From JBHJGO01 sp050331715 (lineage in GTDB: Bacteria; Cyanobacteriota; Cyanobacteriia; Cyanobacteriales; Microcoleaceae): a stretch of 59,915 bases of DNA. Shown in pieces: positions 1 to 10,080 of this stretch; within the stretch, counting starts at the first letter, position 1, and every line of letters starts with the position of its first letter. The notes under the pieces were generated by a model that did not search any database, had not been told where the DNA came from, and worked only from the letters and a program-made list of their open reading frames with translations. The position numbers were made by a program, and so were the translations under genes. Location: assembly GCA_050331715.1 (NCBI GenBank), contig JBHJGO010000133.1, positions 1-59,915 of the forward strand, read 5' to 3'.

Positions 1-693
1 TTAGCCAATGGTTCGGGTTTGGTGGGACGCAACCTGTTGAAGCATCTAATGACTGCGATTGTGCAGCGGGATGGCAAGTCCAACTCCGGAACCTTTCGAC
101 GCTCTGTCAGCGTCAACGATTTCTATTGGGGAGATGATAACTTTGCCTATCCCATGGGCCACATTCAGAATACTGGTGGACTCCTTCAGGATGTGATTTA
201 TGCGGAAGCTGCACCGATTCTGTCTGTTTTGGCTAAGGTGATGCCGGGATTTGGTTTAAAGCAGTTGGCCATGAATTCCATCGGTTGGTGGGCACAGACT
301 GAAGTTTTACCGGATTCCAATAACCGAGTTCGGATTGAAAATGGAAAACTCTATCTGGATTACAAACCGAATAACTTGGAAGCCAACGACCGATTAATTT
401 ATCGCTGGAAAGATGTGTTGAAGGCGGCTGACAAAACGGCAGATAAGCGCAGCGTTGCCTATCCCCATGGTGAAGCACCGATCCAAGTAGTGGCTCACCA
501 ATGCGGTACCTGTCGGTTTGGGGAAGATCCAGCAACATCTGTTCTTGATCCGAACTGCCGCACCCATGAACTGGAAAATCTCTACGTGGTAGACAGCAGC
601 TTCTTTCCCTCTATGTCCAGCATGGGGCCTGCTTTAACGGTCATTGCTAATGCGCTAAGGGTTGGCGATCACCTGGTTGAACGGCTGAAGTAG
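1..693 (+). CDS. GMC-family FAD oxidoreductase, C-terminal part (5' truncated by window edge)
   Basis: The frame is open from base 1 and enters the window mid-gene; a TTG at 19 is only an internal codon. The 230 visible residues are the C-terminal part of a glucose-methanol-choline oxidoreductase. They include the active-site segment HQCGTCRFGED and the closing FAD-site segment running from LYVVDSSFFPS through MGPALTVIANALR. These flavoproteins oxidise alcohols or sugars. The FAD-binding N-terminus lies outside the window, so the substrate cannot be named. A perfect 10-bp inverted repeat follows the stop codon. Confidence 0.85.
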   Translation, partial: LANGSGLVGRNLLKHLMTAIVQRDGKSNSGTFRRSVSVNDFYWGDDNFAYPMGHIQNTGGLLQDVIYAEAAPILSVLAKVMPGFGLKQLAMNSIGWWAQTEVLPDSNNRVRIENGKLYLDYKPNNLEANDRLIYRWKDVLKAADKTADKRSVAYPHGEAPIQVVAHQCGTCRFGEDPATSVLDPNCRTHELENLYVVDSSFFPSMSSMGPALTVIANALRVGDHLVERLK

Positions 694-709
694 AAGGATT
701 TGTAAGAAA

Positions 710-736
710 AGAGACTCCAGGGAGAATGGAGTCTCT
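710..736. terminator. Perfect 10-bp hairpin after the GMC gene
   Basis: AGAGACTCCA (710-719) pairs perfectly with TGGAGTCTCT (727-736) across a 7-base loop, 17 bases after the GMC stop codon. No T-run follows on the plus strand. On the minus strand the stem is followed by TTTTCTT, so it may also stop leftward transcripts coming from the CorC-like gene. Confidence 0.55.
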
Positions 737-1058
737 AACGATGCACCAGAAGCACATCTGCGCTCTCTGATGATTAGCTCATTGAAATAGGATATCGAAC
801 AAAGTCAGCAAGGTCTGTTGCTGTGTCAGGGTTCTAGTCCAGGGGTTTCAATCGGCCATGCGCTTTCTTTGTTCTGTAATGAGTACAAGCCTCAAGCGCA
901 ATCGGATTTAATTCGGAAGCTGACAAGCTAAGAAAATCGCAGCATAGCAAAAGCATCATAATTAACTGAAAAGATTTACAGAATCTTTAAATCAAATCAG
1001 TGCTCCTCGCCCGTCAAACTTGATAAATTAAGATCAAACGATGCACCCTGATGGTAGG

Positions 1059-1092
1059 GAGAGTTGTCAGAGCAGCTCTCTCTTTTTATTTT
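1059..1092 (+). terminator. Rho-independent terminator in a gene-free stretch; possible small-RNA 3' end
   Basis: GAGAGTTG (1059-1066) pairs with CAGCTCTC (1073-1080), with one G-T wobble, over a 6-base loop and is followed by TCTTTTTATTTT. This is a classic plus-strand terminator, but no plus-strand gene ends nearby: the GMC gene stops at 693 and already has its own hairpin. The rest of 694-1202 holds no credible ORF. A short non-coding transcript ending here is possible. Confidence 0.5.
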
Positions 1093-1202
1093 CAAGACTT
1101 TTATCTCTCAATCTGCCAAACAGACGTTGAAGTTTTGTTCCATAGGCGGCGACCGATTCAGCGCAATATGAGGGGTCGGGCTACCCAGACCTCTGATACC
1201 TT

Positions 1203-2534
1203 CTAAGTTTTCAGTAAACTATTGGGAGTGACCAACACCTTATCTACACGATTGCCATCCATATCAACCACTTCTAATCGCAGATCTCGCCATTCAAAGT
1301 GATCGGCTGAAGTTGGGATTTTGCCGAGATAGGTAATCACAAATCCTCCTAGAGTGGTGTAACTACTCTGAATCTCTTCGGGATTAATTCCGATTTCAAA
1401 CAATTCAAAAAACTCCTCAATGGTCAGCATGCCGTCTAGCAGCCAAGACCCATCCTCCCGCTGAATCGCCAGGGGTTCACTCAGATCGCCCGCTGTTGGA
1501 ATATCTTCTACCAGATCCAGCAAAATATCATTCAGCGTCACCAAACCTTGAATCACGCCATATTCATCTACCACGATGCCCATGTGATTTCCCGTTTGTT
1601 TAAATCGCTCCAGAATTTTCAGGGCTGAAGTACTCTCCGGTACAAATAGTGGACGACGCAGTTGACTGGTCAAATCCAGCGGTCGATTGGCGAGAACCTG
1701 ATTCAAAACGTCCGTAACCCGCACAAATCCCAGAACGTTATCCAGTCCATCCTGGCAAACGGGCACGCGGGTAAAATTTTGCCCCGTTAATTTCTGGCGA
1801 TTGACTTCTATACTGTCCTTCAGGTCAAGCCAGGTAATGTCGGGGCGGGGAGTCATGAAATTCCGCACAGGTCGATCTCCCAGACGAAACACCCGATCCA
1901 CAATGTCATGCTCGGCCGTTTCCACGATGCCCGACTGAATACCCTGGTCGATCAAGACCTTAATTTCTTCTTCTGTCACGTCCGGTTGATCAGAAGCATT
2001 GCTATTCAGCAGCTTGAGAATGAATTCGGTGGACGCACTCAGCAGCAAAACCACAGGCGCGGCAATGGCTGATAACAACTTCATCGGTTGGGCCACCATG
2101 ACTGCCAGGGATTCCGGGTTGTTCATGGCCAATCTTTTCGGAACCAGTTCTCCCAAAATTAACGACAGGTAGGTAATGCAGCAGACCACCATTCCCAGGG
2201 ATAGGGCTTGAGCATAGGGTTCTAGAACTGGAATCTTGACCAGTTGCTCGGCGAGTTTTCCCGATAGGGTTGCGCCCCCAAAGGCTCCAGCGAAAATTCC
2301 AATCAGCGTAATCCCTACCTGAACGGTTGACAGAAAACGGTTGGGGGAATCGGCCAATTCCAAAGCAGCAATGGCCTTGCGGTTACCCTGAGCCGCTAAA
2401 CGTTGTAGACGTACCTTGCGAGAGGAAACAATCGCAATTTCGGACAGGGCAAACAGTCCATTCACTAGAATCAGAACAATCAGGATAAAAATTTGACTAA
2501 ATACAGAAGCCATAACAATCAGGAAAATCTGCAT
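1203..2534 (-). CDS. CorC/HlyC-type (CNNM) membrane protein with CBS domains
   Basis: 443 aa. The domain order is an N-terminal DUF21/CNNM membrane region with about four hydrophobic segments (residues 5-170), a tandem CBS pair (about 215-335, including the FVRVTDVLN and GLVTLNDILLDLVEDIP turns) and a C-terminal CorC_HlyC domain (about 350-435). Members of this family are inner-membrane proteins linked to magnesium or cobalt efflux and sensed through the CBS pair; haemolysin is a legacy name. The length is normal for the family. An alternative start is the Met at residue 8. The gene is transcribed divergently from mfd. Confidence 0.85.
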   Translation of the reverse strand: MQIFLIVMASVFSQIFILIVLILVNGLFALSEIAIVSSRKVRLQRLAAQGNRKAIAALELADSPNRFLSTVQVGITLIGIFAGAFGGATLSGKLAEQLVKIPVLEPYAQALSLGMVVCCITYLSLILGELVPKRLAMNNPESLAVMVAQPMKLLSAIAAPVVLLLSASTEFILKLLNSNASDQPDVTEEEIKVLIDQGIQSGIVETAEHDIVDRVFRLGDRPVRNFMTPRPDITWLDLKDSIEVNRQKLTGQNFTRVPVCQDGLDNVLGFVRVTDVLNQVLANRPLDLTSQLRRPLFVPESTSALKILERFKQTGNHMGIVVDEYGVIQGLVTLNDILLDLVEDIPTAGDLSEPLAIQREDGSWLLDGMLTIEEFFELFEIGINPEEIQSSYTTLGGFVITYLGKIPTSADHFEWRDLRLEVVDMDGNRVDKVLVTPNSLLKT

Positions 2535-2655
2535 TCATAGTAGCGAGATTTGAGACCTGAGCCTCCACAAAAAAATCCAAGTGGCTCGTTTAATTTTTAC
2601 AATAGGAAAATATCTAATTTGTCCCAACAGTCTAGTTCGGCTTTAGCAAGGTTGT

Positions 2656-5600
2656 ATGGCTTTCTCCTCCATTGTGCGAGCGCTGCGACGCTCTCCCCTG
2701 ACCCAAGAACTTTTAACCAAACTGAATCAGCAGCAGTTTCTCTATCTCAACGGTGTTCCACGTTTGCCGAAGGGATTAGTGGCTTGCAGCCTGGCTCAAG
2801 AAGCGGATGTCAACCTGTTTGTGGTTACAGCAACCCTGGAGGAGGCGGGACGCTGGTCAGCTCAGTTGGAAGCCATGGGGTGGAATACGGTACATTTCTA
2901 CCCCACCTCAGAAACTTCGCCCTACGATCCATCCTATTCTGAGGAAATCATTTGGGGGCAGTTGCAGGTTCTGGCAGACTTGGTGGGAAAAACTGAAACG
3001 TCTGAATCTCACCCTTCAGTCGGTCATTCCAATCGATTTGCGGTAGTTGCCACGGAACGGGCTCTGCAGCCCCACCTTCCAACCCCAGAAGCCTTCCAAC
3101 CCTATTGCGTGACTTTGAAACAGGGCATGGAGTGGTCATCGAAATCCTTTGATGAAAAGTTAGCAACACTGGGCTATGAGCGGGTTTCTCTGGTGGAAAC
3201 TGAAGGCCAGTGGAGTCGTCGAGGGGACATTGTTGATATTTTTCCCGTAGCCGCTGAATTGCCCGTCCGATTGGAATGGTTTGGGGATGAGCTGGAGAAA
3301 ATCCGAGAATTTGACCCCTCGACTCAGCGTTCCCTGGACAAGATTAACCAACTGGTTCTCACCCCCACCAATTTCTCCCCCTGGGGTCTGGGCAAACCAG
3401 AATCAAAGGCGGCAACATCAGATTTAGAAGACCTGCCAAACGAAACTTCCGAATCCCATCTCTACACCGAACCGCTGGTTTCCTTGCTGGATTATCTGTC
3501 AGAATTCACCCTGGTTGCTATCGATGAACCGGATCAATGTGCGGCCCATGGTGACCGTTGGTATGAACACGTTGACGATCAGTGGCAGGAGCTAGTTGGT
3601 CAAGCATCTGATACCGCTGACACCAACAAGCTGCATCGTAAATTTGAGGATTCCCTCTCCGCAATTGAGGCCCGATTTGATCGGCTGTATTTATCAGAAT
3701 TGGCAGAACATCGCAGTGGAATTCTGGGTCGGCAGATGACCCCCTTGAACCTATCGAGTCGTCCGGTTCCAGTTACCCCCCATCAATTTGGTAAGTTAGC
3801 GGAGTTAATTCGTCAGGAACGTCAACGGCATTTTTCAGTTTTCCTGGTCTCAGCCCAGCCCAGTCGTTCTGTAGCCCTATTGTCAGAACACGATTGTCCG
3901 TCAAAGTTCGTACCGAATCCCAAGGATTACCCGGCGATTGATAGTCTGATCTCTTCGACCCCGGTTGCCCTGAAATATACCGGATTGGCTGAACTCGAAG
4001 GCTTTATCCTGCCCACCTTCCGTTTGGTCGTGGTCTCAGATCGGGAATTCTATGGCCAACATTCTCTCGCAACTCCTAGCTACATCCGCAAACGTCGCCG
4101 AGCCGCTTCTAAACAGGTTGATCCCAACAAACTGCGTCCCGGTGACTACGTGGTACATCGTCAGCACGGCATTGGTCAGTTTATTAAGCTCGAAAGTTTA
4201 ACTTTGAACGATGAAGTGCGGGATTATCTGGTGGTGAAATATGCGGACGGAACCCTGCGAGTAGCAGCCGATCAGGTGGGCAGTCTCTCGCGTTTCAGAA
4301 GCACGGGCGGGAAAGTTCCCCAGTTAAACAAACTCACTGGCAAAGCCTGGGAAAAAACCCGCGAAAAAGTTCGTAAATCGATTAAAAAGTTGGCAGTTGA
4401 TCTGCTGAAACTCTATGCCCAACGCGCCCAACAGACAGGATTCAACTTTCCTGAAGATACGCCCTGGCAGGAAGAAATGGAGGATTCCTTCCCCTATCAA
4501 CCCACCCCGGATCAACTGAAATCGACCCAGGATGTCAAGCGGGACATGGAAAGTGACCGACCGATGGATCGCCTCGTCTGCGGGGATGTGGGATTTGGTA
4601 AAACCGAAGTCGCGATTCGAGCCATTTTCAAAGCCGTCACCGCTGGAAAACAGGTGGCGTTTCTCGCTCCCACCACGATTCTCACCCAACAGCACTACCA
4701 CACCCTGAAAGAGCGATTTGCGCCCTATCCCATCGAAATTGCCCTACTCAACCGTTTCCGCACCACCAGCGAACGCAAAGATATTCAACAGAAGCTCGCC
4801 ACTGGGGAAATTGACGTGATCGTTGGCACCCAATCCGTCCTGAGTAAAACAATTCAGTTCAAGGACTTGGGGCTACTCGTCGTCGATGAGGAACAACGCT
4901 TTGGAGTAAACCAAAAGGAAAAAATCAAAACCCTGAAAACCCATGTGGACGTTCTAACTTTAACGGCAACACCCATCCCCCGCACCCTCTACATGGCTCT
5001 CTCCGGTATTCGGGAGATGAGTTTGATTACCACGCCACCCCCTTCCCGTCGCCCGATCCAAACCCATTTGTCGCCCTATGCCGATGAAGCGGTACGGGCT
5101 GCGATTCGTCAGGAATTAGACCGAGGTGGGCAGGTGTTCTATGTTGTGCCAAGAATTGAAGGGATTGAAGAACGTTCGGCCAAGCTGCGAGAAATGGTTC
5201 CAGGGGCCAGAATTGCGGTGGCCCACGGTCAGATGGAACCGGGAGAACTAGAATCTATCATGCTGACTTTTAATGCTGGAGAAGCCGATATTCTGGTCTG
5301 TACCACAATTATTGAATCGGGCTTGGACATCCCACGGGTGAATACAATTCTGGTGGAGGATGCCCAACGGTTTGGCTTGGCCCAACTCTACCAGTTACGC
5401 GGTCGCGTGGGGCGGGCGGGAGTTCAGGCCCATGCCTGGTTGTTCTACCCGGTACGAGCCGATGGTCGAGCGGCCCTAACCCAGGAAGCCCGAAAACGAC
5501 TGCGGGCGATTCAAGAATTCACCCAACTCGGTTCGGGTTATCAACTGGCCATGCGAGATTTAGAAATTCGGGGTTCCGGTGACATTCTCGGCGCAGCCCA

Positions 5601-6165
5601 ATCGGGTCAGATGGAGGTGATCGGGTTTGATCTGTACACCGAAATGCTGGAGGAAGCGATTCGAGAAGTCAAAGGTCAGGAAATTCCACAGGTAGACGAC
5701 ACCCAAGTCGATCTGAATCTCACCGCCTTCATTCCCTCCGATTACATTCCTGATTCCGATCAAAAGATGAGTGCCTACCGCACCATTGCCGCCTGTCAGG
5801 ATCGAGATGAATTAGCCCGTTTGGAGGAAGATTGGTGCGATCGCTATGGCCCCATCCCGATTCCTGCCCAACAATTAATCCGGATTGTCGAACTGAAACA
5901 AGTGGCCAAGCAACTGGGTTTCTCTCGCGTTCGGGTGGATGAGGGCAAGCAGCACATCGTTCTGGAAACTCCGATGGCAGATCCGGCCTGGAAGTTGCTC
6001 CAGCAAAAGTTACCGATTCATCTACAATCGCGGTTTGTTCATAGTAAGGGGAAAGTGACCGTTCGGGGCTTGGGCGTCGTCAATCCTAACAAGCAACTTC
6101 AGTCCTTGATTGAATGGTTGGGGCAAATGCAGGGAGCGCTACCGGAAGTCGCGGAAGTGAGTTAA
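2656..6165 (+). CDS. mfd: Transcription-repair coupling factor Mfd
   Basis: 1169 aa, full length. Mfd displaces stalled RNA polymerase at DNA lesions and recruits UvrA. Visible domains: a UvrB-like N-terminal half; a CarD-like RNA-polymerase interaction domain near residue 493 (RPGDYVVHRQHGIGQF); a RecG-like helicase core with Walker A GDVGFGKTE near 643, Walker B DEEQRFG near 743, TLTATPIPRTL and the QLRGRVGRAG motif; and a C-terminal TRCF domain. The 3' end overlaps the convergent SLOG-protein gene by 4 bp. The start at 2656 matches the family N-terminus. Confidence 0.97.
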   Translation: MAFSSIVRALRRSPLTQELLTKLNQQQFLYLNGVPRLPKGLVACSLAQEADVNLFVVTATLEEAGRWSAQLEAMGWNTVHFYPTSETSPYDPSYSEEIIWGQLQVLADLVGKTETSESHPSVGHSNRFAVVATERALQPHLPTPEAFQPYCVTLKQGMEWSSKSFDEKLATLGYERVSLVETEGQWSRRGDIVDIFPVAAELPVRLEWFGDELEKIREFDPSTQRSLDKINQLVLTPTNFSPWGLGKPESKAATSDLEDLPNETSESHLYTEPLVSLLDYLSEFTLVAIDEPDQCAAHGDRWYEHVDDQWQELVGQASDTADTNKLHRKFEDSLSAIEARFDRLYLSELAEHRSGILGRQMTPLNLSSRPVPVTPHQFGKLAELIRQERQRHFSVFLVSAQPSRSVALLSEHDCPSKFVPNPKDYPAIDSLISSTPVALKYTGLAELEGFILPTFRLVVVSDREFYGQHSLATPSYIRKRRRAASKQVDPNKLRPGDYVVHRQHGIGQFIKLESLTLNDEVRDYLVVKYADGTLRVAADQVGSLSRFRSTGGKVPQLNKLTGKAWEKTREKVRKSIKKLAVDLLKLYAQRAQQTGFNFPEDTPWQEEMEDSFPYQPTPDQLKSTQDVKRDMESDRPMDRLVCGDVGFGKTEVAIRAIFKAVTAGKQVAFLAPTTILTQQHYHTLKERFAPYPIEIALLNRFRTTSERKDIQQKLATGEIDVIVGTQSVLSKTIQFKDLGLLVVDEEQRFGVNQKEKIKTLKTHVDVLTLTATPIPRTLYMALSGIREMSLITTPPPSRRPIQTHLSPYADEAVRAAIRQELDRGGQVFYVVPRIEGIEERSAKLREMVPGARIAVAHGQMEPGELESIMLTFNAGEADILVCTTIIESGLDIPRVNTILVEDAQRFGLAQLYQLRGRVGRAGVQAHAWLFYPVRADGRAALTQEARKRLRAIQEFTQLGSGYQLAMRDLEIRGSGDILGAAQSGQMEVIGFDLYTEMLEEAIREVKGQEIPQVDDTQVDLNLTAFIPSDYIPDSDQKMSAYRTIAACQDRDELARLEEDWCDRYGPIPIPAQQLIRIVELKQVAKQLGFSRVRVDEGKQHIVLETPMADPAWKLLQQKLPIHLQSRFVHSKGKVTVRGLGVVNPNKQLQSLIEWLGQMQGALPEVAEVS

Positions 6166-6665
6166 CCATGGCAAATCTGTTTGCACTGCTCTGTGACTAT
6201 CCTGATCGCGTCTTCTGGAGTTGCTGCCCGGAATAAACCCTCAGGAGCTAGCATCTGGAAGAATTGGTAACTTTCCATCGGCTGATTCAGCAAGATAATC
6301 GGCTTCTTTTCCTTGATGGCTAGAGCAATTTCTGAGGCTGTTCCCGCACCGATGCCGCAGGCAATGACCACATGGCTGGAGAGAATATTCACGATATTTC
6401 GACCCTGACCCAGATTAGTTTTGATGGCAATGTCAACTGCGCTGGAGAGATGATTCACATTACTGCTCGGTAAGATTCCAACTGTCAGACCTGTGGCTGA
6501 TTTTGCACCCTGATTTGCAGCCTCCATCACCCCAGTATTTCGCCCTCCCGTTAAAAGCACCCAACCTGCTGTAGCGATCAACTGGCCCAATTTGTAGGCC
6601 GCCTGAATATCGTTCGGTGTGGCTAGCTCTCCTGGCCCCATCACACCAATAATAATTTTTTCCAT
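6162..6665 (-). CDS. TIGR00725-type SLOG-fold (LOG/lysine decarboxylase-like) protein
   Basis: 167 aa. A single Rossmann-like SLOG domain: GVMGPGELATP at the N-terminus, the nucleotide-phosphate loop LLTGGRNTGVMEAANQGA, and GIGAGTASEIALAI near residue 110, the equivalent of the PGGxGTxxE motif of LOG nucleotide hydrolases. The length fits the TIGR00725 family, whose biochemical function is not settled; nucleotide binding is the safe statement. The stop codon overlaps mfd convergently by 4 bp. Confidence 0.8.
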   Translation of the reverse strand: MEKIIIGVMGPGELATPNDIQAAYKLGQLIATAGWVLLTGGRNTGVMEAANQGAKSATGLTVGILPSSNVNHLSSAVDIAIKTNLGQGRNIVNILSSHVVIACGIGAGTASEIALAIKEKKPIILLNQPMESYQFFQMLAPEGLFRAATPEDAIRIVTEQCKQICHG

Positions 6666-6712
6666 CCTTCAGCTCATATCATCGTTTAATTCATTAATCG
6701 CTTCCTGGGTAA

Positions 6713-8227
6713 CTACCAACCGAACCGATCCAACGTTGCTTTGACTTGCTGCGGATCAACTAAAGTATTGGCACACAGAATTCCCGATGCAGCTACAGCC
6801 GGCACGCCAATTCCTGGCATGGTGCTGTCTCCCACCCGATACAATCCCTGAATTGGAGTCTGTGGCCCCGGAAATTGTCCCTGACCTGCTGCGATGGCTG
6901 GCCCATAGGTTCCCTGATAGCGCCGCAAAAATCGCGCATGGGTCAAGGGAGTGCCAATCAGTTCCACTTCGACCCGCTGACGAATATCCGGAATCACTCG
7001 CTCCAGGGCTCGGTACAAGGATTGAACTCGGTTTCGCTTTTGGTCTGGATAGACTGAATCCTTTTGCCAACCTGTATAGGGTTCTAGGGTGTAAGCATGA
7101 ACGGCATGAAATCCTGCTGGGGCAAGTTGAGCGTCCCAGACTGAGGGAATTGAGATCATGCAGGTATTTCCTGGGACTGTAATATCTTTCTCCGCATCAT
7201 GAACCACAACATGGTGTCCCGTTAAATCGCTCAATCCTTCCGCTCGAATTCCCAGGTGCAAATGCATGAAGCTTTCCACTGCTGGAGTCTTCAGGGCAGT
7301 TTCTCGATAGGACATCGGTAAGTCCTCTGGGTTCAGGAGATGGGTGACCGTATCCCAGATGGTTGCATTCGAGATGACGACTGGTGCTGTGACAACTTCT
7401 CCAGATCGGAGTTGAACGCCGCGAACCCGTTGGGACTCGACCAGAATTTTTTCCACATGCGCCCTGAGTCGTAGTTGTCCCCCAAAGCGTTCCAAACCTC
7501 GCACCAGGGCGTCCACAATCGCCCCGCTACCACCAACAGGGTATTCAATCGCGACATTCGTGCGTTCACCAAACATAAAGGCCATTTCCGGGGCAACTGT
7601 TCCTTCAGCCTTCAGACCTGAGAGCAGAAAGCACTCCAAATTGATTAAGCGCCTGACCCAGGGATCTCGAACCGTTTGATCCAAAATTTGCCCCGCCGAG
7701 CCAGAAATATCGCCCACCTGCATTAACAGTTTCAACAGAGAAAATCCATAACGGCTAACCAGGGTTGGCAACAAAGACCAGTCTGCCCGGAGTGACAGCG
7801 TGGGAATTTCCCGTAAACTGTCATACATTTGTAACATTCTGCGCTCAAACTGAGCCAACTCGTTTGCCCCTGTTGCGGTAAACTGAGCGACTGCAGACTG
7901 ATATTGGGAACCCTTAGCATAGACAGGCAGGCTACTATCAGGGAAGTGGTAGTATCCTAGAGGATCGTAGGGTACTATCGGTAGGGATTCGCCCAGGACA
8001 GTGAGAACCTGACGAAGTGGATTCAAGCTGTTGGCATCCGCTAATCCACAATAAAATGAAGGGCCTGAATCAAACTGAAATCCTCGGTGTGAGAAACCAT
8101 GGGCTGCCCCCCCTGGGATGGAGTGACTTTCTAGAATCAGGGTACGCTGGTCATAGTAGGCTAGTAGCGCCCCTGCCACCAAGCCGCCAATCCCACTCCC
8201 AACTATAATTACGTCAAAATCTGTCAT
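6713..8227 (-). CDS. CrtH/CRTISO-family carotenoid oxidoreductase (FAD-dependent)
   Basis: The start at 8227 gives MTDFDVIIVGSGIGGLVAGA, a dinucleotide-binding motif at the extreme N-terminus as in the family; the frame stays open to 8254, adding nine unlikely residues. About 504 aa, the usual length of carotenoid isomerases and phytoene-desaturase-like enzymes. Further marks are the ESHSIPGGAAHGF segment and the C-terminal FAD motif LYRVGDSTMPGIGVPAVAASG. It resembles CRTISO and retinol-saturase relatives more than CrtO ketolase. The substrate is inferred to be a carotenoid or another polyene. Confidence 0.8.
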   Translation of the reverse strand: MTDFDVIIVGSGIGGLVAGALLAYYDQRTLILESHSIPGGAAHGFSHRGFQFDSGPSFYCGLADANSLNPLRQVLTVLGESLPIVPYDPLGYYHFPDSSLPVYAKGSQYQSAVAQFTATGANELAQFERRMLQMYDSLREIPTLSLRADWSLLPTLVSRYGFSLLKLLMQVGDISGSAGQILDQTVRDPWVRRLINLECFLLSGLKAEGTVAPEMAFMFGERTNVAIEYPVGGSGAIVDALVRGLERFGGQLRLRAHVEKILVESQRVRGVQLRSGEVVTAPVVISNATIWDTVTHLLNPEDLPMSYRETALKTPAVESFMHLHLGIRAEGLSDLTGHHVVVHDAEKDITVPGNTCMISIPSVWDAQLAPAGFHAVHAYTLEPYTGWQKDSVYPDQKRNRVQSLYRALERVIPDIRQRVEVELIGTPLTHARFLRRYQGTYGPAIAAGQGQFPGPQTPIQGLYRVGDSTMPGIGVPAVAASGILCANTLVDPQQVKATLDRFGW

Positions 8228-8368
8228 TCCTTTAGAATAAATGATGGGAATCACGTTTTGCAGCAGTTCTCAGGCTTGGTGATGCCCTGAGCCTAGAGCT
8301 TAGCAACTAAATTTGGGTACAACTTCAGCACAAAATTATTTCTCTTTCCCGATTACGGAGGCCAGAAA

Positions 8369-10069
8369 ATGCCCCTCTCGAAACTCGACGAGATCACGAA
8401 AAATCTTGAGAAAGATGTTCACTTGGTCAGGATCAAGAAAGTGATGTTCTGTGCGTGTTCGGGTCGGTGGGAAAACAACGCGGACAAGTTGGCCCATCTG
8501 TCAATGCGAGAATTGGTGCAGGAACTCTATCTCAAGACCCAAACCCTTGATAGACTGTATCAGCTTCTAGACTACATTCTCTCCAAGCTGAATAAGAAAT
8601 CTGATTATTCGCTGGTTGTCAACATCATCATCAGCCAGCTTAGTAAACTGTATTTCGACACAAATCCAACCCTGGATTCAGGTCTGGTTCGGGCAACCAA
8701 CTCGCAGACTACCTCTGAACAGGCGGCTGAAAAACTAGTCGAGAACCCGACTGATCCCCTAGATCAGGAGCTATTTGATGTTCGGTTCAACATGATGCAG
8801 CATGGCAATCCCTTGCGGGTCAAGCTGTTACTATTTTCCAGTCTGGAACATGAATTCAACGATAGTGAGCAGGACTGGTCACAGCTCAGATCTCTCAGCT
8901 TAGATAATCTAGTGCGACAGATTTTTTACGCTTTTCCGAATTTAACCAGTCTCAGGTCTCATCTACAAAAGCTAGCGGAGTACCTCGATAATCCAGAGGA
9001 AAATCTGCAAGCTGCAACGGTTTTATTGGATGCCATTCAACCCTTATATGATCGACGTGTCCAGACAGCATCCGGATTGGCGACTGGTCATCATCAATTC
9101 AGTCCGCAGATTGATCAACTGGCAACCAACCTAACCTTTGCTGACCTGGGGGACGCCACAGCCCATGCATTGGAGTCGTCGGTCGATGCAACGATCAGCC
9201 CAATCGACTTAAGCGAAAGTCAGACCGTTCATATCATTACCAACGCGGACTATGAAGCATCTCCTGGGGCTTCAGACGCAAATGAGGCTCAAACTGCAAT
9301 TGATCCCCTTCTAGCTGGACAACCGTCGAATCATCAACAGCCAGCTACCCCAACAGATCCGGAAGAAGAAACAACTAATTCCAGTGATTTGGCAGTGTCA
9401 GAACTTCAGGAGCAATACTCTCAGCCCCTATTTCAAACCTTAAATCCTGAACAAAGGGTACGAAAAACGGTTGACTGTGGGACTCAAATCGCCACCCGTT
9501 CCATCGAAGTATTGTTCAATCAACTGGACGTTATTCTTGAAACTGATTGCCTGCGAGAACAAGTTGAGGAACAGCGTTCTCAGCTCAAAGCCAAAGCCCT
9601 GCGCCAATTTCTCCAGAGTCTTAAGCACAATATTGCTGAACTGGAAGACGTTCTAAGTACAGGAGATTCATCGGCCGACTCCCCACAAGACAGCGACGCT
9701 TCATCTCAGGACGCCTCATCTCAGGACGCTTCATCTCAGACAGTTAAGCCATCTTCGGATGACCTCGTTTCTTCCGCCCAAAGGCAAAAAAGATTACTAG
9801 CCCTGGCCAAACAGGGTAATGCCAAGGCGATCGCCCAGCTCCTGAATCAATCTCTAAAACCGAGAGGAATCAAGGCATTGGCTCAGATTCAGGGTCAATG
9901 CCTGCGAATTGTTCTAGAATCACCTCAGGTTCCAGCACAGGACTTAACCGCAGCCTTCGTCCATAAAAAATTGATGTTTTTGGATTTGCCATCGATTCAT
10001 CGCACCCAGATTTATGGACGAAAAACCGGGAATAGTACCGCTGCGTGGCAGCAGGAATTTACTACATAG
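8369..10069 (+). CDS. Cyanobacterial hypothetical protein with low-complexity linker and conserved C-terminal domain
   Basis: 566 aa, preceded by a good GGAGG at 8357. The N-terminal ~240 residues are helical and of unknown family. Residues ~280-460 are acidic and Ser/Gln-rich, with a short direct duplication (ASSQD three times, 15-bp DNA repeats near 9698-9738). The last ~100 residues, starting RLLALAKQGNAKAIAQLLNQ, match from memory a small domain found at the C-terminus of many cyanobacterial proteins of unknown function. The stop lies 11 bp before the pentapeptide gene, so the two are probably one operon. No function is proposed. Confidence 0.75.
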   Translation: MPLSKLDEITKNLEKDVHLVRIKKVMFCACSGRWENNADKLAHLSMRELVQELYLKTQTLDRLYQLLDYILSKLNKKSDYSLVVNIIISQLSKLYFDTNPTLDSGLVRATNSQTTSEQAAEKLVENPTDPLDQELFDVRFNMMQHGNPLRVKLLLFSSLEHEFNDSEQDWSQLRSLSLDNLVRQIFYAFPNLTSLRSHLQKLAEYLDNPEENLQAATVLLDAIQPLYDRRVQTASGLATGHHQFSPQIDQLATNLTFADLGDATAHALESSVDATISPIDLSESQTVHIITNADYEASPGASDANEAQTAIDPLLAGQPSNHQQPATPTDPEEETTNSSDLAVSELQEQYSQPLFQTLNPEQRVRKTVDCGTQIATRSIEVLFNQLDVILETDCLREQVEEQRSQLKAKALRQFLQSLKHNIAELEDVLSTGDSSADSPQDSDASSQDASSQDASSQTVKPSSDDLVSSAQRQKRLLALAKQGNAKAIAQLLNQSLKPRGIKALAQIQGQCLRIVLESPQVPAQDLTAAFVHKKLMFLDLPSIHRTQIYGRKTGNSTAAWQQEFTT

Positions 10070-10080
10070 GGTGAGGAGAT

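Noticed and set aside
780..845. tRNA-like stretch with GGTTCTAGTCC
   Set aside because: The T-loop-like string lacks a pairing stem, and no A-box or acceptor stem can be folded around it.
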